Source: Bordetella parapertussis
Lineage (GTDB): Bacteria; Pseudomonadota; Gammaproteobacteria; Burkholderiales; Burkholderiaceae_C
Direction: 5' to 3'
NCBI GenBank assembly: GCA_945888535.1
Contig: CAMDAN010000015.1
Location: forward strand, 1-35,516
DNA: 35,516 nucleotides
Shown here piece after piece: positions 25,523 to 34,252 of this stretch. A program made the position numbers and the translations under genes. Below the pieces are notes generated by a model. The model searched no databases, was not told the DNA's origin, and saw only the letters and a list, made by a program, of their open reading frames with translations. How positions within the stretch are numbered: position 1 is the stretch's first letter; the number at the start of each line of letters is the position of its first letter.

Positions 25523-27091
25523 TTAGGCGAACCAGCCCTTTTCAGCCAAACGGTTATCGTTCATGTCATAACGCGCATGGGATTCCAAGCCGCGCAATTT
25601 GCTGCTGCTTCCATCCATTTGGTCACCCACAGCAAAGCACACCATTCCGGCGTCCTCTGAAATGATGCGTTGGCTCTCGGCATACATTTCTTTGCGCTTT
25701 TTTTCGTTGAGTTCAACGCGTGCGGAGATCACTAATTTGTCTAGGGCTGGACTTTTGAAGTGGGTGTCGTTCCAAGCGCCACCTGACAAAAACTGGGTGG
25801 AAATTTGTAAATCTGCCGTAGGCCGGTTGCCCCAAAAGACAGAGCAAAACGGAACCTTCATCCAAACGTTATCCCAATACCCGTCCCCCGAAACCCGCTT
25901 AACTTCCATTGAAATTCCTGCTTTCTTAAGGGATTCTTGGAACATCACGCCAGAATCCGTTGAGCCTGAATAGCAGCCCTCCGACACCTGTACTTCAAGG
26001 GAGGCGGACGTACCCGCCTTTTTAAAGTGAAATGCGGCACGATCAGGATCGTACGACTTGGCTTTCAATGCTGCGTTGTAAAAACGGTCTGCTGGCCCCA
26101 CCGTTTGGTCATTGCCCATGGATGCGTAGCCAGAAAATACGTTGTCGATAATTTTTTGGCGATCAATTCCGTACTTCAGACCGAGCATCAGATCGTGACT
26201 TTTATAGGGATCTGCATCAACCAAGGCGACGAATCCGTAACGGTTACCCGTGCCTTTGGTTCGAGTGATGTTGATATTTTTATTTTTTGAAAGCAAGGCG
26301 ACCGTTTTGGGATTCAATCGGTTTACCGCATCGACTTGGCCTGTAACCAAGGCCTGGGTTCGGGCTGCCGCATCTCCGATGTAGCGAAGCTCAACGCTGT
26401 CAAAGTTACCCCTTCCGGCCTTCCAGTAATTGCCGGCCTTGCGCTTGGCCACGATACGCACGCCAGGTTGCCATTCAACCAAGGTGTAAGCGCCAGTTCC
26501 ATCGGGCTTAGAGAAATCAGTGGTTCCATTTGGAACAATCAGTAGGTGGTAATCGGACAATACAAACGGCAAGTCCGCATTGCCAGTTTTCATCGTGATT
26601 TGAACTTGGTGCGATGAGAGTTTTTTGATCTCTGTGATGGGTTCCAAAATGCCTTTGGCTGGCGATTTTGTTTCTCCGCGGTGCAAGTTAATCGAATAAA
26701 TCACGTCATCGGCATCTAGCGTTTTACCAGACGTAAAAGTGATTCCCTTGCGGATATTGAAAATCCATTCAGCGGCACCGGCCTTGGACTCCCAACTTTC
26801 TGCCAATTCAGGGGTTGCATTGCCTTTGGCATCAATTTCGACCAATTGATTCCAAAACATCAAGCTGTAGGAAATGGGTATTGAGTCTGCGTAGGTTCTT
26901 GGATCGAGGCTGTCAGATGCTGAGCCGCCTTCCATGCCAAGTCGTAAAACGCCGCCTTTTTTAGGCTTGTCTTGTGCCTGCGCAGGTAACGCTGCAAACG
27001 CAGTCGCTAGACCAACAGCTGCAGAACCAGCAAGCAGTTGCCTGCGGTCTAGACCCAATGAAGTTACCTCAGGGGTGAGTTGGTTTGTCAT
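25523..27091 (-). CDS. ABC transporter substrate-binding protein, family 5 (oligopeptide/dipeptide type)
   Basis: 522 residues from ATG 27091, supported by AGGAGA 9 bp upstream; the frame runs 19 codons further without a ribosome site. A Tat-like signal (LDRRQLLAGSAAVGLATAF, residues 14-32, then ALPAQAQ) directs export. The mature part has the family 5 layout: LDPRTYADSIPISYSLMFWN, ESWESKAGAAEWIFNIRKGI, and a C-terminal QRIISEDAGMVCF. It is a periplasmic ligand-binding component; ligands of this family include peptides, nickel, sugars and opines. No permease or ATPase gene for it lies in the window, so it must use a transporter encoded elsewhere. Divergent from a LysR gene. Confidence 0.9.
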   Translation of the reverse strand: MTNQLTPEVTSLGLDRRQLLAGSAAVGLATAFAALPAQAQDKPKKGGVLRLGMEGGSASDSLDPRTYADSIPISYSLMFWNQLVEIDAKGNATPELAESWESKAGAAEWIFNIRKGITFTSGKTLDADDVIYSINLHRGETKSPAKGILEPITEIKKLSSHQVQITMKTGNADLPFVLSDYHLLIVPNGTTDFSKPDGTGAYTLVEWQPGVRIVAKRKAGNYWKAGRGNFDSVELRYIGDAAARTQALVTGQVDAVNRLNPKTVALLSKNKNINITRTKGTGNRYGFVALVDADPYKSHDLMLGLKYGIDRQKIIDNVFSGYASMGNDQTVGPADRFYNAALKAKSYDPDRAAFHFKKAGTSASLEVQVSEGCYSGSTDSGVMFQESLKKAGISMEVKRVSGDGYWDNVWMKVPFCSVFWGNRPTADLQISTQFLSGGAWNDTHFKSPALDKLVISARVELNEKKRKEMYAESQRIISEDAGMVCFAVGDQMDGSSSKLRGLESHARYDMNDNRLAEKGWFA

Positions 27092-27198
27092 TTTTCGTTG
27101 TCTCCTGGTAATGGTGTAATAGGTTTTCATCGCAAAAATTCGCCCCAAACTGGGAGCGCAGCTTCAATGTAGGAGTCTCAGAAGATGAATGCAAACGA

Positions 27199-27232
27199 AT
27201 AATTGTTATGCTCTGTATCAAATATTCTGATA
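27199..27232. promoter_or_regulatory. Candidate LysR operator region
   Basis: TATCA-N7-TGATA (27216-27232) contains ATC-N9-GAT, which fits the T-N11-A layout of LysR boxes. A second dyad, ATAA-N3-TTAT, lies at 27199-27209. Both are within 50 bp of the LysR start and between it and the divergent solute-binding protein gene. Confidence 0.45.
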
Positions 27233-27248
27233 GAAGGGGCGTCCGACT

Positions 27249-28136
27249 ATGTTGAAGTACCTTGATCTTGCGTTGCTGCAGGCATTTGCTGCCGTGGTTG
27301 ACAGCGGCAGCTTTACCCGAGCCGCTCAATACCTATGCCGAACCCAGTCGGCCGTCAGTATGCAGTTGCGAAAGCTGGAAGACCTATCTGGTCATGCGTT
27401 GCTTTTGCGTGACAGCCGGAAGATCGTTCTTACTGAAGAGGGTGACATTCTTTTGGGTTATGCCCGCCGCATGATTCGCCTCAATGAGGAAGCTTTGGTG
27501 GCACTGAACCAACCCCACGCCCAGGGCCATGTCCGCCTGGGTATGCCCGATGATTACGCGCACCAATTTTTGCCCGGCGTATTAACCCATTTTGCGCATG
27601 CCTACCCCCGGGTGCAGCTGGAGGTGATTGGCGCTTTAAGTGGTGAACTTTTGGATCGGGTCGAAGCGGGAAACTTGGATGTTGCTTTAATCACCCGCCA
27701 GCCTAACCGCCGACGTGGCAAGGTGCTGCGAACCGAACACTTGGTTTGGGCAGGTTCTCGCCAACACCGCGCCTTCGAATCGACGCCTTTGCCCTTGGCT
27801 TTATTTCCTGATGGTTGTGTCTTTCGTGCTCACGCTCTTGCTGCTTTAGACGCCGATAGCATTCCTTGGAGGATTGCTTATACAAGTCAAAGTTTTGCTG
27901 GTGGGAAAATCGCAGTATCTAGTGGGTTGGCGCTGACGGTTGTTGCGCAAAGCATGGTCCCGCCTGAATGGCGTGTATTTGGTGCTGAATATCAACTGCC
28001 TCGCTTGCCGGAAATTGAAATCGCTTTGCACCGTGCGCCTGGAACGCTAGCACCAGCGGTTGCTTTGCTTGAAACGCAATTGGTAGAGGCGGTTCAAATG
28101 GAGCAAGCTGCTTATTCGGCGGATGAGTCATGTTAA
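27249..28136 (+). CDS. LysR family transcriptional regulator
   Basis: 295 residues. The N-terminal winged helix-turn-helix spans 1-65, with LLQAFAAVVDSGSFTRAAQ followed by QSAVSMQLRKLEDLSG, which is the family signature. The C-terminal effector domain (about 90-290) has the periplasmic-binding-protein fold, recognised by VRLGMPDDYAHQFLPGVL and LDVALITRQP. It is divergent from the solute-binding protein gene, with operator-like dyads in the gap, so it probably controls that gene in response to a small-molecule inducer and represses itself. The ATG at 27249 lacks a strong ribosome site. Confidence 0.92.
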   Translation: MLKYLDLALLQAFAAVVDSGSFTRAAQYLCRTQSAVSMQLRKLEDLSGHALLLRDSRKIVLTEEGDILLGYARRMIRLNEEALVALNQPHAQGHVRLGMPDDYAHQFLPGVLTHFAHAYPRVQLEVIGALSGELLDRVEAGNLDVALITRQPNRRRGKVLRTEHLVWAGSRQHRAFESTPLPLALFPDGCVFRAHALAALDADSIPWRIAYTSQSFAGGKIAVSSGLALTVVAQSMVPPEWRVFGAEYQLPRLPEIEIALHRAPGTLAPAVALLETQLVEAVQMEQAAYSADESC

Positions 28137-28201
28137 AAATTTTGAAAGCCGTTGTTGAAAAGGCTTCGCCTACACTTTACTTTTTTATTCGAGATTAGCG
28201 C

Positions 28202-29515
28202 GTGGCGACTCCTTCCCCCCCCAGTAAGCACCAGCCTTTAGCTGAAAGCTTACGCCCTAAGTCTCTTGGCGAAGTCATTGGCCAGCAGCATTTGCTCGGC
28301 GAAGGCATGGCTTTGCGCTTGGCCTTTGAATCAGGTCAACCCCACAGTTGCATTTTGTGGGGCCCACCAGGGGTTGGGAAAACAACGATTGCACGACTGA
28401 TGGCAGATGCGTTTGATGCGCAGTTCATCACCATCAGCGCAGTTTTGGGAGGGATCAAAGAAATCCGAGATGCCGTTGAGCAGGCCCAAACCGTACGCGA
28501 AGGGATCGAGCAACGTCGAACGATTGTTTTTGTAGACGAAGTGCATCGCTTTAATAAGAGTCAGCAAGATGCATTTTTGCCCCATGTGGAGAGTGGCTTG
28601 TTTACCTTTATTGGTGCGACCACAGAAAACCCCTCTTTTGAGGTGAACTCCGCCCTTTTGTCACGAGCGGCTGTTTATGTATTGCAGCCTTTGACCGCAG
28701 AGGACTTAAAACAAATTGTGACCCATGCCCAAGCACACGCTGCTCTGCCAGCGATTGAAGCGCTAGCGGTTGACCGTTTGATTGGCTATGCCGATGGCGA
28801 TGCAAGGCGTCTTCTTAATACCCTTGAAACCTTGTCGGTTGCCGCCAAGCAAGATCGCCTCGACGCCATCAGCGATGAGTGGTTGCTTAAGGTTTTGGGT
28901 GAGCGTATGCGCCGCTACGACAAAGGGGGCGAGCAGTTTTATGACTCTATCTCGGCGTTGCATAAATCTGTGCGGGGTTCTGACCCCGACGCGGCACTGT
29001 ATTGGTTCGTTCGGATGCTCGATGGTGGTGCAGATCCGCGGTATTTGGCCCGTCGAATGATTCGAATGGCGAGTGAAGATATTGGTTTGGCCGATCCCCG
29101 GGCTTTGAGAATGGCCTTAGATGCATCGGATGTGTACGAACGCTTGGGTACACCCGAGGGCGAGCTCACTTTGGCCCAGTGCGTGGTGTATTTGGCCGTA
29201 GCGCCGAAATCCAATGCGGTTTACAAAGCCTATAACGAAGCGAAAGCGTGGGTCAAAAAAGATGGGAGTCGACCTGTGCCTATGCATTTGCGTAACGCAC
29301 CAACGAAGCTGATGAAGGATTTGGAATACGGTAAAAATTACCGTTACGCCCACGACGAAGAGGGTGGATTTGCGGCCGGGGAGCAGTATTTGCCCCAAGG
29401 TTTAGAAGATCTGCAGTTTTACCGGCCGGTTGAGCGTGGTCTGGAAATCCGCATTGCAGAAAAAATGCGTGAACTTAGTGCGCGTAACCGCAAGTCAAAG
29501 TCGCCGCCGCAATAG
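28202..29515 (+). CDS. rarA: Replication-associated recombination protein A (AAA+ ATPase)
   Basis: 437 residues. The Walker A motif GPPGVGKT is at 54-61 and Walker B VFVDE at 109-113, followed by [16 protein letters not shown] and the sensor [12 protein letters not shown]. The C-terminal tetramerisation part includes [21 protein letters not shown] and [11 protein letters not shown]. RarA (MgsA) acts at stalled replication forks and resembles clamp-loader ATPases. The start is GTG 28202; the conserved start region [16 protein letters not shown] follows at residue 16. Its normal upstream neighbours ftsK-lolA lie across the LysR/solute-binding module. Confidence 0.95.
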   Translation: MATPSPPSKHQPLAESLRPKSLGEVIGQQHLLGEGMALRLAFESGQPHSCILWGPPGVGKTTIARLMADAFDAQFITISAVLGGIKEIRDAVEQAQTVREGIEQRRTIVFVDEVHRFNKSQQDAFLPHVESGLFTFIGATTENPSFEVNSALLSRAAVYVLQPLTAEDLKQIVTHAQAHAALPAIEALAVDRLIGYADGDARRLLNTLETLSVAAKQDRLDAISDEWLLKVLGERMRRYDKGGEQFYDSISALHKSVRGSDPDAALYWFVRMLDGGADPRYLARRMIRMASEDIGLADPRALRMALDASDVYERLGTPEGELTLAQCVVYLAVAPKSNAVYKAYNEAKAWVKKDGSRPVPMHLRNAPTKLMKDLEYGKNYRYAHDEEGGFAAGEQYLPQGLEDLQFYRPVERGLEIRIAEKMRELSARNRKSKSPPQ

Positions 29516-29539
29516 CAGAAAAACTGATGCGGCATGAAA

Positions 29540-29608
29540 AGCGTAAACAGTTTGGATGGCAGCTCATATTCAAGGGTAAACCCATACCTTCAAGGGCCTG
29601 TTTACGCT
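29540..29608 (+). promoter_or_regulatory. Inverted and direct repeats upstream of livHMGF
   Basis: AGCGTAAACAG (29540-29550) and CTGTTTACGCT (29598-29608) are perfect 11-bp inverted arms, 47 bases apart. Between them lie two TTCAAGGG repeats (29569-29576 and 29589-29596), 20 bp apart start to start, i.e. two helical turns. The first runs into GGGTAAACCC. The set sits 146-214 bp before livH and looks like a regulator binding region or a long-stem leader. Confidence 0.45.
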
Positions 29609-29753
29609 GGCGAGGTCGTTAGAATCTCGGGTTGCGACAAACGGCAATCCTGAAACCATCGGGATGGGTCGAAATATTGCTATCAATGGCGTGACGCCAC
29701 CAGTGTTCGCGGCCAAATCGGTTCAAACACAAGAACTTCGGAGATGTTTTTTT

Positions 29754-30683
29754 ATGGATATTTTTATACAGCAGGTCATTAACGGCCTGGTGCTGGGTAG
29801 CATGTATGCGCTCATCGCCCTAGGCTACACCATGGTCTACGGCATTATCAACTTGATCAATTTTGCCCATGGTGAGGTGATGATGGTTGGGGCTCTCACG
29901 AGTTGGAGCATCATTGGCGTAATGCAAGAGGCTATGCCTGGTACGCCTGGCCCTGTCATTCTTCTGATCGCTCTCCTTATTTCTTGCGTCGTAGCGGCAA
30001 CACTGAATTTTGTGATTGAAAAAGTGGCTTATCGCCCTTTGCGCAATAGCCCGAAGTTGGCTCCTCTGATTACTGCTATCGGCATGTCCATCTTGCTGCA
30101 AACCTTAGCCATGATCATTTGGAAACCCAACTACAAGTCCTACCCCACCTTGCTTCCTACGACGCCCATCAATATCGGAGGCGCAGTGATCACGCCTACG
30201 CAGGTCATGATTCTGGGCGTAACCGCAGTTTCTTTGGCACTGTTGATGTGGTTGGTCAATTACACCAAACTCGGCCGCGCTATGCGCGCGACCGCTGAGA
30301 ATCCCCGCGTTGCGGGCTTGATGGGTGTCAAACCCGACATGGTCATTTCTGCGACCTTTGTGATTGGCGCGGTGTTGGCCGCTATTGCCGGTGTGATGTA
30401 CGCCTCTAATTACGGAACAGCGCAGCACGCGATGGGCTTCTTGCCGGGCTTAAAGGCATTTACTGCCGCCGTGTTTGGCGGCATTGGAAACTTAGCCGGC
30501 GCGGTGGTCGGTGCTATTTTGTTGGGACTCATTGAGTCTATTGGTGCGGGCTATATCGGACAACTTACCGGTGGAGTTTTAGGAAGCCATTACTCTGATA
30601 TTTTTGCGTTCATTGTGCTTATCGTCGTTCTTACTTTGCGCCCCTCTGGCTTGCTAGGTGAGCGCGTAGCAGACCGCGCTTAA
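29754..30683 (+). CDS. livH: Branched-chain amino acid ABC transporter permease LivH
   Basis: 309 residues from ATG 29754, preceded by GGAG 10 bp upstream; an in-frame ATG at 29664 is not supported. The start MDIFIQQVINGLVLGSMYAL and the following IALGYTMVYGIINLINFAHG are diagnostic of LivH. About eight hydrophobic helices follow. It forms the inner-membrane channel with LivM. The HAAT family carries branched-chain amino acids, but also amides, urea or aromatic acids, so the substrate is inferred. No livK binding protein gene is adjacent. Confidence 0.92.
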   Translation: MDIFIQQVINGLVLGSMYALIALGYTMVYGIINLINFAHGEVMMVGALTSWSIIGVMQEAMPGTPGPVILLIALLISCVVAATLNFVIEKVAYRPLRNSPKLAPLITAIGMSILLQTLAMIIWKPNYKSYPTLLPTTPINIGGAVITPTQVMILGVTAVSLALLMWLVNYTKLGRAMRATAENPRVAGLMGVKPDMVISATFVIGAVLAAIAGVMYASNYGTAQHAMGFLPGLKAFTAAVFGGIGNLAGAVVGAILLGLIESIGAGYIGQLTGGVLGSHYSDIFAFIVLIVVLTLRPSGLLGERVADRA

Positions 30684-30696
30684 GGAGGCCATCACT

Positions 30697-31785
30697 ATGA
30701 AACAACAACAAAAATTCTTAGTCATTGTTTTGGCTGCACTGGCATTGCTGGTTTTACCGATGATCTTGCAAGGTTTCGGTAACGCATGGGTGCGTATCGC
30801 TGACATGGCGCTTCTGTATGTTCTGCTTGCCGTGGGCTTGAACATTGTGGTTGGGTATGCCGGTTTACTAGACTTGGGCTATGTCGCTTTTTTTGCGATA
30901 GGCGCTTACATGTTTGGCCTGCTGAATTCCCCGCATTTGATAGAAACCTTTCCAGCCATTGCGGCTATGTTCCCGCAAGGTTTGCATTCTCCCCTTTGGG
31001 TTGTGATCCCCTTGGCTGCGGGAATTGCAGGCGCATTCGGCGTTTTGTTGGGTGCTCCCACCCTGCGTTTGCGCGGCGATTATCTTGCGATCGTTACCCT
31101 GGGTTTTGGTGAAATTATTCGTGTGTTTTTGAATAATTTGGATAACCCTGTCAACATCACCAATGGCCCTAAAGGGATTAACCAGATTGATTCGTTGCAC
31201 TTTTTTGGGTTCGACTTAGGAAAGAAGTTGGTGGTTGGCGGCTTTGAATTCGCGTCCGTGTCGCTTTATTACTATCTGTTCCTTGCTTTGGTTTTGATTA
31301 GCATCTTGATCTCCCACCGTTTACAACTGTCCCGCGTTGGTCGGGCTTGGATGGCGATTCGAGAAGATGAAGTGGCCGCTAAAGCCATGGGCATCAACAC
31401 GCGTAACTTGAAACTTGCCGCATTCGGCATGGGAGCCACCTTTGGAGGTGTTTCCGGCGCGATGTTTGCATCCTTCCAAGGCTTTATTTCACCCGAATCT
31501 TTCAGTTTGATGGAGTCGGTGATGATTGTTGCGATGGTTGTTCTTGGCGGTGTGGGGCATTTACCGGGAGTGATTTTGGGCGCGGTGCTACTTTCTGCTT
31601 TGCCGGAGGTTCTGCGCTATGTGGCGGGACCTTTGCAATCGCTGACTGGGGGTCGTTTAGACGCTTCCATCTTGCGCCAATTGCTGATTGCCTTGGCCAT
31701 GGTCAGCGTCATGCTGCTGCGTCCCCGTGGTTTATGGCCTACGCCAGAACACGGTAAATCTTTGCAACCAGCCGCCAAAGCTTGA
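30697..31785 (+). CDS. livM: Branched-chain amino acid ABC transporter permease LivM
   Basis: 362 residues, about ten hydrophobic helices. Family wording includes LNIVVGYAGLLDLGYVAFFAIG near 48-70, TLRLRGDYLAIVTLGFGEIIR near 123, and SRVGRAWMAIREDEVAAKAMGI. The ribosome site AAGGAGG (30682-30688) overlaps the livH stop and lies 8 bp before the ATG, so translation of the two is coupled. It pairs with LivH in the inner membrane. Confidence 0.93.
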   Translation: MKQQQKFLVIVLAALALLVLPMILQGFGNAWVRIADMALLYVLLAVGLNIVVGYAGLLDLGYVAFFAIGAYMFGLLNSPHLIETFPAIAAMFPQGLHSPLWVVIPLAAGIAGAFGVLLGAPTLRLRGDYLAIVTLGFGEIIRVFLNNLDNPVNITNGPKGINQIDSLHFFGFDLGKKLVVGGFEFASVSLYYYLFLALVLISILISHRLQLSRVGRAWMAIREDEVAAKAMGINTRNLKLAAFGMGATFGGVSGAMFASFQGFISPESFSLMESVMIVAMVVLGGVGHLPGVILGAVLLSALPEVLRYVAGPLQSLTGGRLDASILRQLLIALAMVSVMLLRPRGLWPTPEHGKSLQPAAKA

Positions 31786-31796
31786 TCGGAATCACC

Positions 31797-32591
31797 ATGA
31801 CGACAACAGTAAAAAATTCGGTGAAAGATACCGTTCTCCATGTTTCAGGTGTATCCAAGCGGTTCGGAGGTTTGCAGGCCTTAAGCGACGTTGGCATCAC
31901 CATTGAACGCGGCCAAGTTTATGGATTGATTGGCCCCAATGGCGCAGGAAAAACCACATTCTTCAACGTGCTGACCGGTTTGTACACGCCCGACACGGGT
32001 TCTTTTGAATTAGCCGGAAAGGCGTATCAGCCCACAGCGGTTCATACCGTTGCAAAGGCGGGCATTGCGCGTACGTTTCAAAATATCCGTTTGTTCGCGG
32101 AGATGACTGCCTTGGAAAACGTGATGGTCGGACGCCATGTTCGCACCCACTCTGGGTTACTGGGCGCGATTTTTCGAACCGCCTCGTTTAAAGCCGAAGA
32201 GGCAGCCATTACGCAGCGAGCGCATGAGCTCCTAGAGTACGTTGGTATCGGTAAATTTGCCGATTACCGCGCACGAACTTTAAGTTATGGCGATCAACGT
32301 CGCTTAGAAATAGCCAGGGCACTGGCTACCGATCCTCAGTTGATTGCATTGGACGAACCTGCTGCGGGCATGAATGCCACTGAAAAAATCATGCTGCGTG
32401 AGTTGATCGACCGTATCCGCAATGACAACCGCACTATTTTGTTGATCGAACACGATGTGAAGCTTGTCATGGGCTTGTGTGACCGTGTCACTGTGCTCGA
32501 TTACGGTAAACAGATCGCTGAAGGTACCCCCGCTGACGTTCAGAAAAATGAAAAAGTCATTGAAGCTTACTTAGGCACCAACGGACACTGA
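31797..32591 (+). CDS. livG: Branched-chain amino acid ABC transporter ATP-binding protein LivG
   Basis: 264 residues from ATG 31797 (a TTG at 31782 overlapping the livM stop is an alternative). Walker A is GPNGAGKTTFFN, the signature is LSYGDQRRLEIARAL, and Walker B is ALDEPAAGMN. The sequence LSYGDQRRLEIARAL, with Y in place of the common G, is typical for LivG. It powers the LivHM channel from the cytoplasmic side with LivF. Confidence 0.94.
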   Translation: MTTTVKNSVKDTVLHVSGVSKRFGGLQALSDVGITIERGQVYGLIGPNGAGKTTFFNVLTGLYTPDTGSFELAGKAYQPTAVHTVAKAGIARTFQNIRLFAEMTALENVMVGRHVRTHSGLLGAIFRTASFKAEEAAITQRAHELLEYVGIGKFADYRARTLSYGDQRRLEIARALATDPQLIALDEPAAGMNATEKIMLRELIDRIRNDNRTILLIEHDVKLVMGLCDRVTVLDYGKQIAEGTPADVQKNEKVIEAYLGTNGH

Positions 32592-32643
32592 CACCACATA
32601 ACAAAGTGCTTTGCGTTCACGCCAAGCCTGACAAGGAAAAAAT

Positions 32644-33363
32644 ATGACTGGCAAAACATTGCTTAAGGTAACTGGACTGAAGGTGTCCTATGGCGGGATT
32701 CAAGCTGTCAAAGGCGTTGATTTTGAGGTGCATGAGGGCGAACTGGTTTCCTTGATTGGATCGAACGGCGCCGGTAAAACCACCACCATGAAGGCAATTA
32801 CGGGCACCTTGCCGATAGCTGCTGGCGACATTGAGTATCTGGGCCAAAGTATTCGTGGCCAAGGACCGTGGGATTTAGTAAAGCAGGGACTGGCGATGGT
32901 TCCAGAAGGTCGCGGCGTATTTACACGGATGTCGATCATTGAGAATTTGCAAATGGGTGCGTACATTCGCGATGACAAAGAAGAGATTGAAGCCGACATT
33001 GAAAAGATGTTTGCGATTTTTCCTCGCCTTAAAGAGCGCAAAGACCAACTCGCCGGAACCATGTCTGGCGGCGAGCAACAGATGCTGGCCATGGGCAGGG
33101 CTTTAATGAGCCGCCCGAAGGTCTTGTTAATGGATGAACCTTCTATGGGTTTGTCACCAATCATGGTCGATAAAATTTTTGAAGTGGTTCGCGATGTGTT
33201 CGCCCAAGGCGTCACTGTCTTGCTGGTTGAACAAAACGCAAGCCGCGCCTTGTCCATCGCCAACCGTGGTTATGTGATGGAGTCAGGCATCATCACCATG
33301 ACGGGTGATGCCAAGCAAATGCTCAATGACCCCAAGGTACGTGCAGCGTATTTAGGAGAATAG
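32644..33363 (+). CDS. livF: Branched-chain amino acid ABC transporter ATP-binding protein LivF
   Basis: 239 residues. Walker A is GSNGAGKTTTMK, the signature MSGGEQQMLAMGRAL, and Walker B LLMDEPSMGLSP, all typical of LivF. AAGGA precedes the ATG. It is the second ATPase of the transporter and ends the four-gene liv set; a transporter gene is coupled to its stop codon. Confidence 0.95.
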   Translation: MTGKTLLKVTGLKVSYGGIQAVKGVDFEVHEGELVSLIGSNGAGKTTTMKAITGTLPIAAGDIEYLGQSIRGQGPWDLVKQGLAMVPEGRGVFTRMSIIENLQMGAYIRDDKEEIEADIEKMFAIFPRLKERKDQLAGTMSGGEQQMLAMGRALMSRPKVLLMDEPSMGLSPIMVDKIFEVVRDVFAQGVTVLLVEQNASRALSIANRGYVMESGIITMTGDAKQMLNDPKVRAAYLGE

Positions 33364-33364
33364 T

Positions 33365-34252
33365 TTGCGCGTTGTCGGATCGCCTGTGCGGCTCGATCGC
33401 TACGTTCTTGCGCTCCTGTTTGCCACCTTGGTATGGGGTTTAACGTTTCCAGTCTTAAAGGTGGCAACTGCATCTTTGACTGGGATTGAAGTTTCCGCGC
33501 TTCGGTTTTTAATTGCAGCCGTTTGTATGGCGCCATTTGCCTTGCGCGTTCCTGCCCACACTTGGCGCGCCGGTTGTATTTTGGGCGCTTTGGTGCTCAT
33601 CACCTATGTGGCCCAAGCCTTCGGCTTGGAATTTATTTCCTCCAATCGTAGCGCGTTTCTTACCAGTTTGAATGTTTTGATGGTGCCACTGTTGGGCATC
33701 GCACTCGGAGCACGTCCCTCGTGGTTGGTGGTGATTGCTGCGGGGCTGGCGTGTGCCGGAATCGGGCTAATGTCGTACGATGGTGGAGCGCATCTATTGG
33801 CCGACGCAGCCACTGTTTTAGGCGCTTTAGGCTACGCCATCTACGTGACTTTGCTATCCGCTCGGGCTAAAGCCCACGTCCCATCCCAATTGGCGACCGC
33901 TCAGATGTTTTGGATGGCATTGATAGGTTGTCTTTGGATGGTTTGGAGCAGTGGGATTGAAGGCATTCGCACACTGCCTTCCCGTGTCGACGGGGAAATT
34001 TTTGTGGGACTCCTTTACCTCGGTGTCGTGGCTTCTGCCGGCATGTTTTTTCTTCAAGCCCTCGCACAACGCCACGTTTCAGCCGAGAAGGCCGCGGTGA
34101 TTTATGCAATGGAGCCCGTGTTTGCCGCCTTGTTTGGTTGGCTGTGGCTCTCCGAAGTATTAACGATGCGGGCCGCTTTAGGCGCTGCTATCGTTGTCTT
34201 TGCAGTTGTCTTGAGTGAGCTCAAGCCTGCTTCTTATCCGCCTCCGACGTAA
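33365..34252 (+). CDS. EamA/DMT family transporter (TTG start, coupled to livF)
   Basis: 295 residues with ten hydrophobic helices in two EamA repeats (FATLVWGLTFPVLKVA near 19-34; AVIYAMEPVFAALFGWLWLSE near 252-272, where the E-x-V-F-A signature is clear). AGGAGA at 33354-33359 lies about 6 bp before TTG 33365, which fixes this rare start one base after the livF stop. A GTG at 33386 is a weaker option. It probably exports a metabolite; association with a branched-chain amino acid importer suggests amino-acid or analogue efflux, an inference. The last 32 bp overlap the end of the convergent reductase gene. Confidence 0.87.
   Translation: MRVVGSPVRLDRYVLALLFATLVWGLTFPVLKVATASLTGIEVSALRFLIAAVCMAPFALRVPAHTWRAGCILGALVLITYVAQAFGLEFISSNRSAFLTSLNVLMVPLLGIALGARPSWLVVIAAGLACAGIGLMSYDGGAHLLADAATVLGALGYAIYVTLLSARAKAHVPSQLATAQMFWMALIGCLWMVWSSGIEGIRTLPSRVDGEIFVGLLYLGVVASAGMFFLQALAQRHVSAEKAAVIYAMEPVFAALFGWLWLSEVLTMRAALGAAIVVFAVVLSELKPASYPPPT

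Noticed and set aside
24992..25660. 222-residue open frame antisense to the dehydrogenase and solute-binding protein genes
   Set aside because: It crosses two well-supported genes and shows no family features.
28139..28165. Terminator of the LysR gene (AAGCC/GGCTT)
   Set aside because: The stem is only 5 bp with a 10-nt loop and the T-rich part begins too far downstream.
29664..29753. Extended LivH N-terminus from ATG 29664
   Set aside because: The extra 30 residues are not LivH-like, and the GGAG site supports ATG 29754.
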